A stretch of DNA of 64,000 nucleotides, taken from CAIYRG01 sp036273455. GTDB lineage: Bacteria; Pseudomonadota; Alphaproteobacteria; Micropepsales; Micropepsaceae. The notes under the pieces were generated by a model. That model made no database searches. It was not told the DNA's origin and saw nothing but the letters and a program-made list of their open reading frames with translations. Position 1 is the first letter of the stretch. Every line of letters starts with the position of its first letter. Position numbers and translations under genes: made by a program. Location: positions 4,144-68,143 of the forward strand of contig DASUHP010000142.1 of NCBI GenBank assembly GCA_036273455.1, given 5' to 3'. Shown here in pieces: positions 35,863 through 44,930 of the stretch.

Positions 35863-36375
35863 ATGATCACGAAAAATCAAAGGACAGCGTGGATTGCTGC
35901 ATTGGCGGCATTTGTCACGTTCTGCATTACGGACGGGTGGGCGGAAAGCCGATCGACGGCCCCGATCGTTCTGGAACATCCCTGGAGCCCGGCGACGCCA
36001 GACGGTGCGGCCACGGCTGCTGCTTACATGTCGATTGTAAATCGTGGAGCGAGCGACGATCGGCTGATCGGCGGTTCGACGCCCTTTGCGGCAAAAGTCG
36101 AAGTTCATGAGATGTCGATGGCACGTGGAATCATGTCGATGCACGCGGTATCCGCCGGGCTCGCTATTCCGGCCGGCAAGAGCGTGAATCTTGAACCGGC
36201 AGCCAATTACCATCTGATGATCAGCGGCCTGAAATCGAAACTGAAAGAGGGCGCTGAGTTGCCACTGACCTTGCATTTCGCCAGGGCCGGCGATGTCCGT
36301 GTCGAGGTGCCGGTGCTGCCGATTGGTTCGCGTGGCCCAGCCGCTACAATGCCCCGCAATATGGATCATCACTGA
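35863..36375 (+). CDS. PCu(A)C-type periplasmic copper chaperone
   Basis: Binds Cu(I) in the periplasm and delivers it to cytochrome oxidase or related enzymes. The 170-residue product has a signal peptide (about residues 1-28) and the DUF461/PCu(A)C fold. The copper motif is visible: His82 and nearby Met residues in VHEMSMARGIMSMH, then His117-x-Met119 in NYHLMISGL, matching the known H-M...HxM pattern. The tail (MPRNMDHH) adds His and Met. The ATG follows GAAGGCGGG; a TTG seven codons upstream is less likely. A TetR gene follows after 11 bases. Confidence 0.9.
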   Translation: MITKNQRTAWIAALAAFVTFCITDGWAESRSTAPIVLEHPWSPATPDGAATAAAYMSIVNRGASDDRLIGGSTPFAAKVEVHEMSMARGIMSMHAVSAGLAIPAGKSVNLEPAANYHLMISGLKSKLKEGAELPLTLHFARAGDVRVEVPVLPIGSRGPAATMPRNMDHH

Positions 36376-36386
36376 CGGCGGACCGA

Positions 36387-36974
36387 ATGAGTGAAACCTC
36401 GCCGGAACGGCCGTACCATCATGGCCAGCTTGGTCCCGCATTGCGTGCGAATGCACGGGCAATTCTGGAAGAAGAGGGGCTCGCAGGATTGTCTTTGCGG
36501 TCCGTCGCGCGCCGCGCCGGCGTGTCACACACCGCTCCCTACCGGCATTATGCCAGCCGCGAGGCACTGCTCGCCGACATCGCATGCGAAGGTATTGCCG
36601 AATTGCGGGCGGAACTTGCGCAGGCTGCAGCAGCTCCTGCTGACAAGTCCGAACGTATCGTCAGGTTCGCCACAGTGTATTTGCGTTTCGCCGCGCGCCA
36701 TCCCGGACTGATTCGGCTGATCTTCGGCGCCGAGTTCCGCAACCGGTCGAGCTTTTCCGAACTGACTGAGGCTACGAATTCCTTCGTCGCGGAGATTGGT
36801 CAGGCGCTGGCCGATCCTGCTGCCGGGGTCGCGGGCCTCGCTGCAATGCATGGTCTTGCCATGCTGATCCTGGACAATGTGATCGATCTCGGGCAGCAGC
36901 AGTCGGGCTGGGACGTTGTGCCGTCGCGCGCCGGAATCCTGTTGCGCAGTCTGCTCGAATCCTCAGCCGACTGA
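36387..36974 (+). CDS. TetR family transcriptional regulator with WHG-type ligand domain
   Basis: A 195-residue repressor. The N-terminal helix-turn-helix reads GLSLRSVARRAGVSHTAPYR followed by HYASREALLADIACEG; the C-terminal domain (FAARHPGLIRLIFGAEFRN) fits the WHG-domain subgroup of TetR. It is coupled to the PCu(A)C copper-chaperone gene (11-base gap), so it may control copper delivery or simply share a transcript. Its stop codon directly abuts that of hemB on the other strand, with no base between. Confidence 0.9.
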   Translation: MSETSPERPYHHGQLGPALRANARAILEEEGLAGLSLRSVARRAGVSHTAPYRHYASREALLADIACEGIAELRAELAQAAAAPADKSERIVRFATVYLRFAARHPGLIRLIFGAEFRNRSSFSELTEATNSFVAEIGQALADPAAGVAGLAAMHGLAMLILDNVIDLGQQQSGWDVVPSRAGILLRSLLESSAD

Positions 36975-37976
36975 TTATCTCGTCCGAAAGCGGCGGGCCA
37001 TGTCGCGGGCGAAATAGGTCAGGATCCCGTCCGCGCCGGCGCGTCTGAATGCGGTCAGGGTTTCCGGAACGGCACGTTCTGCATCGAGCCAGCCGCGCTC
37101 GATCGCGGCCATCATCATCGCGTATTCCCCGGACACCTGATAAACGAATGTCGGCATCGCGAATTCGTCTTTTACGCGCCTGAGCACATCAAGATAGGGC
37201 AGGCCCGGTTTGACCATCACCATATCGGCGCCTTCGGCAATGTCGAGGGCCACTTCGCGCAATGCTTCGTCGCTGTTGGCCGGGTCCATCTGATACGTGC
37301 GCTTGTCGCCTTTCAGCGCTTTGGCCGAACCAACGGCATCGCGGAATGGTCCATAGAAAGCAGACGCATATTTCGCCGCATAGGCCATTATCATGACATC
37401 GCGGTGGCCATTGGTTTCGAGCGCCGCGCGGATCCTGCCAATCCGGCCGTCCATCATGTCGGACGGCGCCAGGATGTCACAGCCGGCTTCGGCCTGCACC
37501 AGCGATTGCCGCACCAGGATTTCGACGCTTTCGTCATTGGCGACGTAATCATCGACGAGAATGCCGTCATGGCCGTGGCTGGTGTAGGGATCGAGCGCCA
37601 CATCGCACATGACGCCGATTTCGGGCACCGCGCGCTTGATCGCGCGCACTGCGCGGCAAACAAGATTTTCGGGATTTTGCGCTTCGCGCCCGTCATTCGT
37701 TTTTTTTGCGGCATCGGTATGGGGGAATAGCGCAATGAGCGGGATTCCCAGACCGGCTGCCTCCTCCGCCGCCGCTACGGCGTTGTCGATCGAGAGGCGC
37801 TCGACACCCGGCATCGATGGAATTGCGACGCGCTGGTTTTCGCCGTCGATTATAAACAGCGGCCAAATCAGGTCCGATGGGCCAAGGCGATTTTCCGCCA
37901 TGAGCCGGCGAGACCAGTCATGCCTGCGCAAGCGACGCATACGCAGAGAGGGGTATTGTGCCGAAGGATTCGCCAT
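36975..37976 (-). CDS. hemB: Delta-aminolevulinic acid dehydratase (porphobilinogen synthase)
   Basis: Condenses two 5-aminolevulinate molecules to porphobilinogen, the second step of heme synthesis. The 333-residue protein has both active-site lysines: MIMAYAAKYASAFYGPFRD and ADMVMVKPGLPYLDV. The region that in zinc enzymes holds three cysteines here reads DVALDPYTSHGHDGIL, i.e. no Cys ligands, indicating the magnesium-type enzyme usual in alphaproteobacteria. hemA lies only about 1.8 kb away on the other strand. hemB is divergent from the hydratase gene and converges on tetR. Confidence 0.97.
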   Translation of the reverse strand: MANPSAQYPSLRMRRLRRHDWSRRLMAENRLGPSDLIWPLFIIDGENQRVAIPSMPGVERLSIDNAVAAAEEAAGLGIPLIALFPHTDAAKKTNDGREAQNPENLVCRAVRAIKRAVPEIGVMCDVALDPYTSHGHDGILVDDYVANDESVEILVRQSLVQAEAGCDILAPSDMMDGRIGRIRAALETNGHRDVMIMAYAAKYASAFYGPFRDAVGSAKALKGDKRTYQMDPANSDEALREVALDIAEGADMVMVKPGLPYLDVLRRVKDEFAMPTFVYQVSGEYAMMMAAIERGWLDAERAVPETLTAFRRAGADGILTYFARDMARRFRTR

Positions 37977-38052
37977 TTCACACGCCCGAGACGATGCTGC
38001 CCGATTATACTATGCCCGCGCCCGTGGAGCCCATCGCGGCGGGATCACAGCC

Positions 38053-39084
38053 ATGACAGCTGACGTCCTGCTGCGCAACGACGGCCCCCTCGGCCATATC
38101 ACCCTGAACCGGCCGAAAGCGCTGAATGCCCTGACGCATGAGATGTGCCGTTCAATCTACCAGGCGCTGCAGGGTTGGGCCGCCGATCCGCGTATTCACG
38201 CGGTTCAGATCGATGCCGTCCCGGGCCGCGCGTTTTGTGCCGGAGGCGACATTCGGTCGATATATGAATTGGGGCGAACCGATCTGCCGTCAGCGGAAGC
38301 CTTCTTTGCCACCGAATACCGCCTGAATACGGCGATTCACCATTTTCCAAAGCCGTACATCGCGATCCTCGATGGCATCACCATGGGGGGTGGCGCAGGA
38401 CTGTCGGTCCATGGTTCGCATCGGGTGGTGACCGAAAACACCAGCTTCGCCATGCCTGAAACCGGGATTGGTCTTTATCCTGATGTTGGCGGGACCTATC
38501 TCCTGTCGCGCCTTCCAGGTGAAACCGGGACTTATCTCGCGCTCACCGGCTCCCGGATTGAAGCGGCAGACATGCTGTGGCTTGGCCTCGCCACTCATTA
38601 TGTTTCATCAGCAGAAATCGGGGGCCTTGTGACCCGGTTGGTTCGAGGCGAGCCGGTTGACGAGGTCCTTGCGGACATTGCCGGGCAGCCGCCCGCCCAA
38701 CCAGCGATCGAACCACTTTCCGCACGCGTCGATGCTGCATTCGGCGGCGGCTCGGTCGAAGAAATCGTGACGAACGTGCAACGCGAAGGCGAATGGGGGC
38801 GCAAAATTACCGATTTGCTCGCCACCCGTTCGCCAACCAGTCTCAAACTGACTCTTCGCGCGGTTCGTGAAGCGCGCAATCTCGCTTTCGACGACTGTAT
38901 GCGGATGGAATACCGGATGACGCTTCGGGTTTTGCGGGGGCACGATCTGTATGAGGGTGTACGTGCGATTCTGATCGACCGCGATCAGCATCCGGATTGG
39001 CGTCCAGAGAGGCTCGAAAAGGTTACAAATCAGCAAATAGACCAGTACTTTACGTTTCTTGGGCCGAAAGAATTGGCATTGTGA
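38053..39084 (+). CDS. Enoyl-CoA hydratase/isomerase family, 3-hydroxyisobutyryl-CoA hydrolase type
   Basis: Probably removes CoA from 3-hydroxyisobutyryl-CoA in valine breakdown. The 343-residue crotonase-fold protein has the oxyanion-hole segments RAFCAGGDIRSIYELG and GITMGGGAGLSVHGSHR, and the catalytic region FAMPETGIGLYPDVGGTYLL with the conserved Glu and Asp of HIBCH enzymes. Its length (about 340, longer than the 260 of plain hydratases) supports HIBCH. The ATG that yields MTADVLLRNDGPLGHITLNR is used rather than the longer frame that starts inside hemB. A closely related hydratase cannot be excluded. Confidence 0.85.
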   Translation: MTADVLLRNDGPLGHITLNRPKALNALTHEMCRSIYQALQGWAADPRIHAVQIDAVPGRAFCAGGDIRSIYELGRTDLPSAEAFFATEYRLNTAIHHFPKPYIAILDGITMGGGAGLSVHGSHRVVTENTSFAMPETGIGLYPDVGGTYLLSRLPGETGTYLALTGSRIEAADMLWLGLATHYVSSAEIGGLVTRLVRGEPVDEVLADIAGQPPAQPAIEPLSARVDAAFGGGSVEEIVTNVQREGEWGRKITDLLATRSPTSLKLTLRAVREARNLAFDDCMRMEYRMTLRVLRGHDLYEGVRAILIDRDQHPDWRPERLEKVTNQQIDQYFTFLGPKELAL

Positions 39085-39147
39085 ATCCCGCTAAGCACTC
39101 GTTAACCCTGCCGGGCTAATTTGCGAATCAATTTTGGGGAGATTCGC

Positions 39148-39657
39148 ATGGCGCTGGCTGCTCATACCGAAACGGCGGAAGCCGTTGACACTCCACTCGC
39201 GATAAAGCCGGGCTATCTGGAGGCGCTGTCGCTGATCGAACGGCTTCACCGTCAGCTCCTGGACGTCATCAAGGACGAGCTGGAACGGCGCGGCGAGCTG
39301 GAAGTGAACAGCGTTCAGGCGCTGATGCTCTTCAATATCGGCGACCAGGAATTAACGGCGGGCGAGTTGCGTACCCGCGGCCATTACCTCGGCTCGAATG
39401 TCTCATATAATCTCAAAAAGCTGGTCGAACTTGGCTATATCCATCATGAACGTTCGGATGCGGACCGTCGCGCGGTGTGCATCCGGTTGGCGGACAAAGG
39501 CCAGGTGATTCGGCGCCTTGTGGCGAGCCTGTTCGACCGTCAGCTGACGTCGCTGAGCCCGGTCGGAAATCTCACGCCCGATGATTTTCAGACGATGAAC
39601 CGCTCGCTCCGGCGGCTCGAGCGTTTCTGGTTGGATCAAGTACGGTACCGGCTGTAG
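39148..39657 (+). CDS. MarR family winged-helix regulator (LdtR-like)
   Basis: A 169-residue regulator. The central winged-helix is visible in VNSVQALMLFNIGDQELTAG, YLGSNVSYNLKKLVELGYIH and HERSDADRRAVCIRL. In Rhizobiales this subgroup includes LdtR, which controls an L,D-transpeptidase and stress tolerance; the similarity of the ELRTRGHYLGSNVSYNLKKL stretch prompts the comparison, but no transpeptidase gene is adjacent here. The ATG is preceded by GGGGAGATTCGC, a strong ribosome site. It is a single gene between the hydratase and hemA. Confidence 0.85.
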   Translation: MALAAHTETAEAVDTPLAIKPGYLEALSLIERLHRQLLDVIKDELERRGELEVNSVQALMLFNIGDQELTAGELRTRGHYLGSNVSYNLKKLVELGYIHHERSDADRRAVCIRLADKGQVIRRLVASLFDRQLTSLSPVGNLTPDDFQTMNRSLRRLERFWLDQVRYRL

Positions 39658-39788
39658 ACGAGAATCACTCGCAACTGCCGGCTTGAGCTGGCGCATTCAA
39701 GAATTTGTATGCGCATCAGCGAGCTATTGGGCTATGTTCTGCACCCAGGGTCGTATAAAAGCACCTTGTGGGTGGGAGAGCAGAACCG

Positions 39789-41006
39789 ATGCCGTTCGCG
39801 TACGGCCACATCTTCAAGGACAACATTACCAAGCTAAAGCGTGAGGGGCGCTATCGGATTTTTGCCGATATCCTCCGTCACCGTGGTGATTTTCCGGCGG
39901 CCGACCATCATACGTCCAACGGCGTTCGCAACATAACCGTCTGGTGCAGCAACGATTATCTTTGCATGGGCCAGCATCCGGCCGTCACCGAGGCGATGAA
40001 GACCGCGGTCGACAGGGCGGGCGCCGGATCGGGCGGTACACGGAATATTTCCGGCACGCATCATTATCATGTCGAACTGGAACGGGAACTTGCGGCCCTT
40101 CACGGGAAGGAAGCCGGCCTTCTGTTCACGTCCGGTTTCGTTTCCAATGAGGCGACTCTATCGACCTTGGCGCGCCTGCTGCCCGGCTGCATCTTCTTCT
40201 CCGACGAACTGAATCATGCCTCGATGATCGAAGGTATGCGTCATTCGGGTGCCGAGAAGCGGATTTACCGGCACAACGACATGGCGCATCTCGAAGAACT
40301 TCTCCGAGCTGCGCCGCCCAACGCGCCCAAGATCATCTGCTTCGAATCGGTCTATTCGATGGAGGGTGATTTCGGCCAGATCGGCAATATTTGCGACCTT
40401 GCCGAAAAATTCGGCGCGATGACCTATCTCGACGAAGTGCATGGCGTCGGGTTGTATGGCGACCACGGTGGCGGCGTTGCCGAGCGCGACGGCCAAATGC
40501 ACCGTGTCGATATCATCGAAGGTACTCTTGCCAAGGCCTTCGGCGTCATGGGCGGGTACATCACCGGAACCACTGCAATGGTGGACTGCGTCCGCTCTTT
40601 TGCTGCCGGCTTCATTTTCACGACCTCAATTCCACCGGCTATCGCTGCGGGTGCGCTGGCCGCGGTCCGTCATTTGCGCGCCAGCAATGTCGAACGGCAG
40701 GGTCTGCACAGCCGCGCCGCACGCGTGAAACATCTCCTGGGTCAGCGCAATGTGCCTGTGCTCGAATCGCCGAGCCACATTGTCCCCGTGCTGGTCGGAG
40801 ATGCGGCGCTGTGCCGGATCGTCTCGGACGAGCTCCTTTACACCCACGGAATCTACGTGCAGCCGATCAATTTCCCAACCGTTCCAAGGGGAACCGAGCG
40901 CCTGCGCATCACGCCCTCGCCGATGCATACCGACGAGCAGATCGACCACCTGGTCGAATCGATCGATACGGTTTGGACGGCGCTGCGCCTTCGCCGCGCC
41001 GCCTGA
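39789..41006 (+). CDS. hemA: 5-Aminolevulinate synthase
   Basis: PLP enzyme condensing glycine and succinyl-CoA, the C4 (Shemin) entry to heme that defines alphaproteobacteria. The 405-residue protein starts MPFAYGHIFKDNITKLKREG. Landmarks are SGGTRNISGTHHYHVELERE, the cofactor Asp in YLDEVHGVGLYGDHG and the Schiff-base Lys in EGTLAKAFGVMGGYI. The ATG chosen matches the typical start; an extension of seven codons from 39768 is less likely. Regulation by heme or oxygen may act on the 130-base leader, but I see no specific motif. Confidence 0.97.
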   Translation: MPFAYGHIFKDNITKLKREGRYRIFADILRHRGDFPAADHHTSNGVRNITVWCSNDYLCMGQHPAVTEAMKTAVDRAGAGSGGTRNISGTHHYHVELERELAALHGKEAGLLFTSGFVSNEATLSTLARLLPGCIFFSDELNHASMIEGMRHSGAEKRIYRHNDMAHLEELLRAAPPNAPKIICFESVYSMEGDFGQIGNICDLAEKFGAMTYLDEVHGVGLYGDHGGGVAERDGQMHRVDIIEGTLAKAFGVMGGYITGTTAMVDCVRSFAAGFIFTTSIPPAIAAGALAAVRHLRASNVERQGLHSRAARVKHLLGQRNVPVLESPSHIVPVLVGDAALCRIVSDELLYTHGIYVQPINFPTVPRGTERLRITPSPMHTDEQIDHLVESIDTVWTALRLRRAA

Positions 41007-41143
41007 CGGTTCAAGAGCGTTTCCGCCGAAGCGTTTAGATTCGCCTGAGCCGCTCAGGGTTCATGACTCGTGCCAACTGCGCCGCGGCGACTTGCACGGG
41101 CAGGGGCGTCGAAAGCCCGAACCAAAATCGAACCAGTTTGCGA

Positions 41144-41617
41144 CTATCCCTTGCGGCGCCGGCCGGAAGATGAGGCAGTGCGCCCAAGGCCGATTTTCTT
41201 CGCGAATTCAGATCGTTGTGCCGCGTAGTTGGGTGCAACCATGGGATAATCGGCGGGAAGACCCCACTTGGACCGGTATTCCTCCGGCGTCATGCCGTAA
41301 TTCGAGCGCAGATAGCGCTTCAGCATCTTGAGTTTCTTGCCGTCTTCGAGGCACACGATAAAATCGGGATTCACCGAGCGCTTAACTGGAATAGCGGGTT
41401 TTTGCGACAACTGTATTTCGCCGGCAAATCCGCCGCCGAGGCCGCCCAGCGTGCTGTGCACGCTCTTGATCATCGCCGGCACTTCGGACACCGGTATAGG
41501 ATTGTTGCTGACATAGGCCGCGACAATCTCTGTCGCGAGCTTGAGAATATCGTCCGATCTCAGGCCGTTATTTTCCGAATTCTGCGCCATTTCTGTAATT
41601 CCCGGAACATTGTCCAT
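41144..41617 (-). CDS. mucR: MucR/Ros family transcriptional regulator without zinc ligands
   Basis: A global H-NS-like repressor of alphaproteobacteria. The 157-residue protein shows the family core FIVCLEDGKKLKMLKRYLRS followed by YGMTPEEYRSKWGLP and PMVAPNYAAQRSEFAKKIGLG. In the Ros zinc finger the ligands are two Cys and two His; here Cys89 is followed three residues on by Asp92, and the His positions read Tyr102 and Asn106/Tyr107. It probably folds without zinc, as reported for some Mesorhizobium relatives. The ATG used follows AGGA; a TTG two codons upstream is the alternative. It is divergent from glyA. Confidence 0.93.
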   Translation of the reverse strand: MDNVPGITEMAQNSENNGLRSDDILKLATEIVAAYVSNNPIPVSEVPAMIKSVHSTLGGLGGGFAGEIQLSQKPAIPVKRSVNPDFIVCLEDGKKLKMLKRYLRSNYGMTPEEYRSKWGLPADYPMVAPNYAAQRSEFAKKIGLGRTASSSGRRRKG

Positions 41618-42012
41618 GTTCAATCCTGTTGCAGTCCTTTTAGGCCGGTACTAAGCACCGGATCAAGACCAAGCAGAGTCCAGTACACTGCTTGACGCGA
41701 GTTGCGGGTGAAATGAACGTGAACACCTGCCAAGCGCAGCCCAAATGCAGATGAAAACTTTGTTTGCCCAAAAGGAGCTTGGTGGGTCTGCCGGCCTATC
41801 CGATCTCGGCCGAATATTGTGACTCTCCGCGGTACTAAACGGCGCGATTGGGCTGGATTTTGGAAACGGCACCGAATCAGGACTGCTCGTCGCAAGCCCC
41901 GGAATTCTGTGGGCGCGGTACTACGACTTGTCGTGACCGTCCCCAATATCTGGTAAAGCTGCGGCCCTTTCAACGCAATTCATGCCCGCGTCGGTTATCG
42001 GGATTTGATCAT
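41618..42012. other. Long intergenic region between mucR and glyA
   Basis: About 395 bases with no convincing gene. Close to mucR there is a small hairpin (CCGGT-actaagc-ACCGG at 41645-41661), and the stretch from 41700 to 41830 is A/T-richer than its surroundings, as expected for MucR-bound promoters. MucR proteins usually repress their own gene, so autoregulatory sites probably lie here. No riboswitch structure that I recognise precedes glyA. Confidence 0.5.
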
Positions 42013-43296
42013 ATGGATACGAGACTTACCGGATTTTTCGCCGCCACGCTGCGCGATCGAGACCCGGAGATCGCGACAGTTATCGCGGACGAATTCAGGC
42101 GGCAGCAGGAAAAAATCGAGCTGATCGCCTCCGAGAACATTGTCTCGCACGCGGTTCTGGAGGCGCAGGGCTCGGTTCTGACCAACAAATATGCCGAAGG
42201 ATATCCCGGCCGGCGGTATTATGGCGGCTGCGAATTCGTCGATGTCGCCGAAACTCTCGCCATCGAACGGGCCTGTAAGCTGTTCAATTGCACATTTGCC
42301 AATGTGCAACCCCATTCGGGGGCCCAGGCGAATCAGTCGGTATTTTTCGCCCTGCTCCAACCCGGCGACACCTTTATGGGTCTCAACCTCGCTTCGGGTG
42401 GGCATCTGACGCACGGTTCCCCGGTGAACCTGTCCGGCAAATGGTTTCGTCCGGTTGCCTATAATGTCCGGCGAGAGGACCACCGCATCGACATGGAGGA
42501 AGTCGAGCGGCTGGCGCGCGAGCACAAGCCGAAACTGATCGTGGCCGGAGGCTCGGCCTATCCCCGTTTCATCGATTTTGCCCGCTTTCGCGCGATCGCC
42601 GATTCAGTCGGCGCCTGGTTCATGGTCGATATGGCGCATTTTGCCGGGCTCGTGGCAGGCAAGCAGCACCCCAATCCACTTGACCACGCCCATGTTGTGA
42701 CTGCGACGACGCACAAGACCCTGCGCGGGCCGCGTGGCGGATTGGTGCTTAGCCGCGATGCCGAACTCGGCAAGAAAATCAATTCGGCTGTATTTCCCGG
42801 GCTGCAAGGCGGACCGCTCATGCATGTCATCGCGGCCAAGGCGGTCGCCTTCGGCGAAGCGCTCAAACCGGAATTCGAAACCTATGCGCGCGCCGTGGTC
42901 GACAATGCCAAAGTGCTGACGCAAACGCTGAAGTCACGCGGCCTCGATATCGTTTCCGGCGGTACCGATACGCATGTGTTGCTGGTCGATTTGCGGCCCA
43001 AAAAGGTGACCGGACGCGCGGCCGAAAAGGCGCTCGATCGCTCCAACATCACCTGCAACAAGAATGCCATACCCTTCGATCCGGAAAAGCCGATGGTCAC
43101 CTCGGGGATCCGGCTGGGATCTCCTGCGGGTACGACGCGCGGCTTCGGCGCAGACGAATTTCGCGCCGTTGCCGGATGGATCGTGGAAGTGATGGACGGT
43201 GTCGCGGCAAAAGGCGAACAGGGCGATGCCGCGGTGGAAGATAGTGTCAGGAAGCGGGTGGTGGAATTGTGCCGGCGGTTTCCGATCTACAGCTGA
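42013..43296 (+). CDS. glyA: Serine hydroxymethyltransferase
   Basis: Interconverts serine and glycine while loading one-carbon units on tetrahydrofolate; it also supplies glycine for hemA. The 427-residue PLP enzyme starts MDTRLTGFFAATLRDRDPEI. It contains IELIASENIVSHAVLEAQGS, TNKYAEGYPGRRYYGGCEF, and the PLP lysine in VTATTHKTLRGPRGG. The in-frame extension from 41848 runs through the intergenic region and is rejected. nrdR follows after 21 bases, the usual alphaproteobacterial order. Confidence 0.97.
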   Translation: MDTRLTGFFAATLRDRDPEIATVIADEFRRQQEKIELIASENIVSHAVLEAQGSVLTNKYAEGYPGRRYYGGCEFVDVAETLAIERACKLFNCTFANVQPHSGAQANQSVFFALLQPGDTFMGLNLASGGHLTHGSPVNLSGKWFRPVAYNVRREDHRIDMEEVERLAREHKPKLIVAGGSAYPRFIDFARFRAIADSVGAWFMVDMAHFAGLVAGKQHPNPLDHAHVVTATTHKTLRGPRGGLVLSRDAELGKKINSAVFPGLQGGPLMHVIAAKAVAFGEALKPEFETYARAVVDNAKVLTQTLKSRGLDIVSGGTDTHVLLVDLRPKKVTGRAAEKALDRSNITCNKNAIPFDPEKPMVTSGIRLGSPAGTTRGFGADEFRAVAGWIVEVMDGVAAKGEQGDAAVEDSVRKRVVELCRRFPIYS

Positions 43297-43317
43297 TGCG
43301 AGAGAGGGTTTTTTCTG

Positions 43318-43782
43318 ATGCGATGCCCGTTCTGCGGACATGACGACACCCAGGTGAAGGACAGCCGGCCGTCAGACGACAACGCCGCGATCCGGCGCCG
43401 GCGGCTATGTCCTGGCTGCGGTGGGCGGTTCACGACTTTCGAACGCGTTCAATTGCGCGAATTGATCGTTATCAAAAAGGCTGGCCGGCGCGAGGCGTTT
43501 GACCGTGAAAAGCTCGAACGCGCGATTTACCACGCCTTGCGGAAACGGCCGGTCGAACCCGATCGGGTCGAGCGCATGATCACCGGGATTGTGCGCCGGC
43601 TTGAGAGTTTTGGCGAAAACGAAATTCCTTCGCATGTCATCGGCGAACTCGTGATGCAGGCGCTGTCCTCACTCGACAAGGTCGCCTATATCCGCTTTGC
43701 CTCGGTGTACAAGAATTTCCGCGAGGCCAAAGATTTCGAGACCTTCGTCGGCGAGCTTTCGACCGGCGTTGATCAGGATTGA
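43318..43782 (+). CDS. nrdR: Transcriptional repressor NrdR
   Basis: Represses ribonucleotide reductase genes in response to dATP/ATP. The 154-residue protein has the N-terminal zinc ribbon (MRCPFCGHDDTQVKDSRPSD, then RRLCPGCGGRFTTFERVQLR) followed by an ATP-cone domain (VIKKAGRREAFDREKLERAI and onward). Length is standard. It lies between glyA and the riboflavin genes, its stop overlapping the ribD start; this glyA-nrdR-ribD grouping is widespread. No NrdR box was identified in the window, since no nrd genes are present. Confidence 0.97.
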   Translation: MRCPFCGHDDTQVKDSRPSDDNAAIRRRRLCPGCGGRFTTFERVQLRELIVIKKAGRREAFDREKLERAIYHALRKRPVEPDRVERMITGIVRRLESFGENEIPSHVIGELVMQALSSLDKVAYIRFASVYKNFREAKDFETFVGELSTGVDQD

Positions 43783-44879
43783 GCGCAGCGAGCGCCCGCG
43801 ATGTTGCGCATATGCGCCATGCGCTGCGGTTGGCCGAACGAACCCTCGGCAGCACGGCGCCCAATCCCGCGGTCGGTTGCGTCATTGTACGCCAGGGCCA
43901 TGTGGTGGGCCGCGGCTGGACCCGGTCCGGTGGCCGGCCTCACGCGGAGACCATCGCGCTGATCGAGGCCGGCGCTGCGGCGCGCGGCGCAACGGCTTAT
44001 GTCACTCTTGAGCCCTGCGCCCATCATGGCCAAACGCCACCATGCGCGAATGCCCTTGTAGACGCCCAATTGGCGCGCGTTGTCGCAGCGATGGTCGATC
44101 CCGATCCCCGTGTCGCGGGAGCGGGACTTGCGCATCTCGAGCAGCATGGCATCGCCGTCACCTGCGGCGTACTGCAACAACATGCCGAGGCGCTCAACGC
44201 CGGATTCGTGAAACGCGTGACAGCCTCGCGCCCGCTGGTTGCAATCAAAATCGCGCAGACGCTCGACGGACGTGTCGCGGATCCTATTGGCAACAGCCGC
44301 TGGATCACCTCCGCCGAAGCGCGCCGGCATGCACATCTGCTGCGCACGCATTATGACGCGATCATGGTCGGGATTGGCACCGTGCTCACGGATGACCCGC
44401 TGCTGACGTGCCGCCTTCCCGGCCTTGAACATCGCTCTCCCTTCCGCGTCGTTCTCGATTCGAAACTGCAATTGCCGCCGGATTCGCAACTGGCGAAGAG
44501 CGCCCGCAAATATCCCGTGGCCGTGTTCACGCTGGACCGGACGGGCGGTAACGATTTGGCGGCGAGCGGTGTCACCATTGAGCGAATGCGGGAGGTGGAA
44601 AACGGTTGGCCTGCCATTCGGCCGGTTCTGGAGGTGCTTGCCCGGCGGGGCATCACACGGCTTCTGGTCGAAGGCGGGCCCCGCGTGATTGCCTCGATTG
44701 TGAAATCGGGCTTTGCCGATCTGCTGCATCTGTACCGCGCCCCGATATTGCTCGGGGGCGCCGGAATGCCTGCAATCGGCCACGCCTGGCAATCCGAACT
44801 TGTTTCAGCCCCGCGCCTCCGCCTGCTGGAGACAATCCACCTGGGGCCTGACGTGCTCGACACCTTTTCGTTCTCCTAG
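43779..44879 (+). CDS. ribD: Bifunctional riboflavin deaminase/reductase RibD
   Basis: Catalyses the second and third steps of riboflavin synthesis from the GTP product. In 366 residues, the deaminase domain (1-145) has the zinc signature HAETIALIEAG and VTLEPCAHHGQTPPC, and the reductase domain (about 150-366) contains KIAQTLDGRVADPIGNSRWI. The frame begins with a TTG that overlaps the nrdR stop (TTGA); the first ATG, 11 codons in at 43812, is the alternative. Leads the run ribD-ribE-ribB-ribH. I found no FMN riboswitch upstream. Confidence 0.94.
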   Translation: MSAASARDVAHMRHALRLAERTLGSTAPNPAVGCVIVRQGHVVGRGWTRSGGRPHAETIALIEAGAAARGATAYVTLEPCAHHGQTPPCANALVDAQLARVVAAMVDPDPRVAGAGLAHLEQHGIAVTCGVLQQHAEALNAGFVKRVTASRPLVAIKIAQTLDGRVADPIGNSRWITSAEARRHAHLLRTHYDAIMVGIGTVLTDDPLLTCRLPGLEHRSPFRVVLDSKLQLPPDSQLAKSARKYPVAVFTLDRTGGNDLAASGVTIERMREVENGWPAIRPVLEVLARRGITRLLVEGGPRVIASIVKSGFADLLHLYRAPILLGGAGMPAIGHAWQSELVSAPRLRLLETIHLGPDVLDTFSFS

Positions 44880-44930
44880 ACGCTCACGAGAAGCGTTCCA
44901 TCCGTCCAAACTCTGCTCTAAAACCCGGAT

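Noticed and set aside
44880..44930. Possible FMN riboswitch before ribE
   Set aside because: The gap is only 51 bases and no RFN-type conserved blocks are present; none before ribD either.
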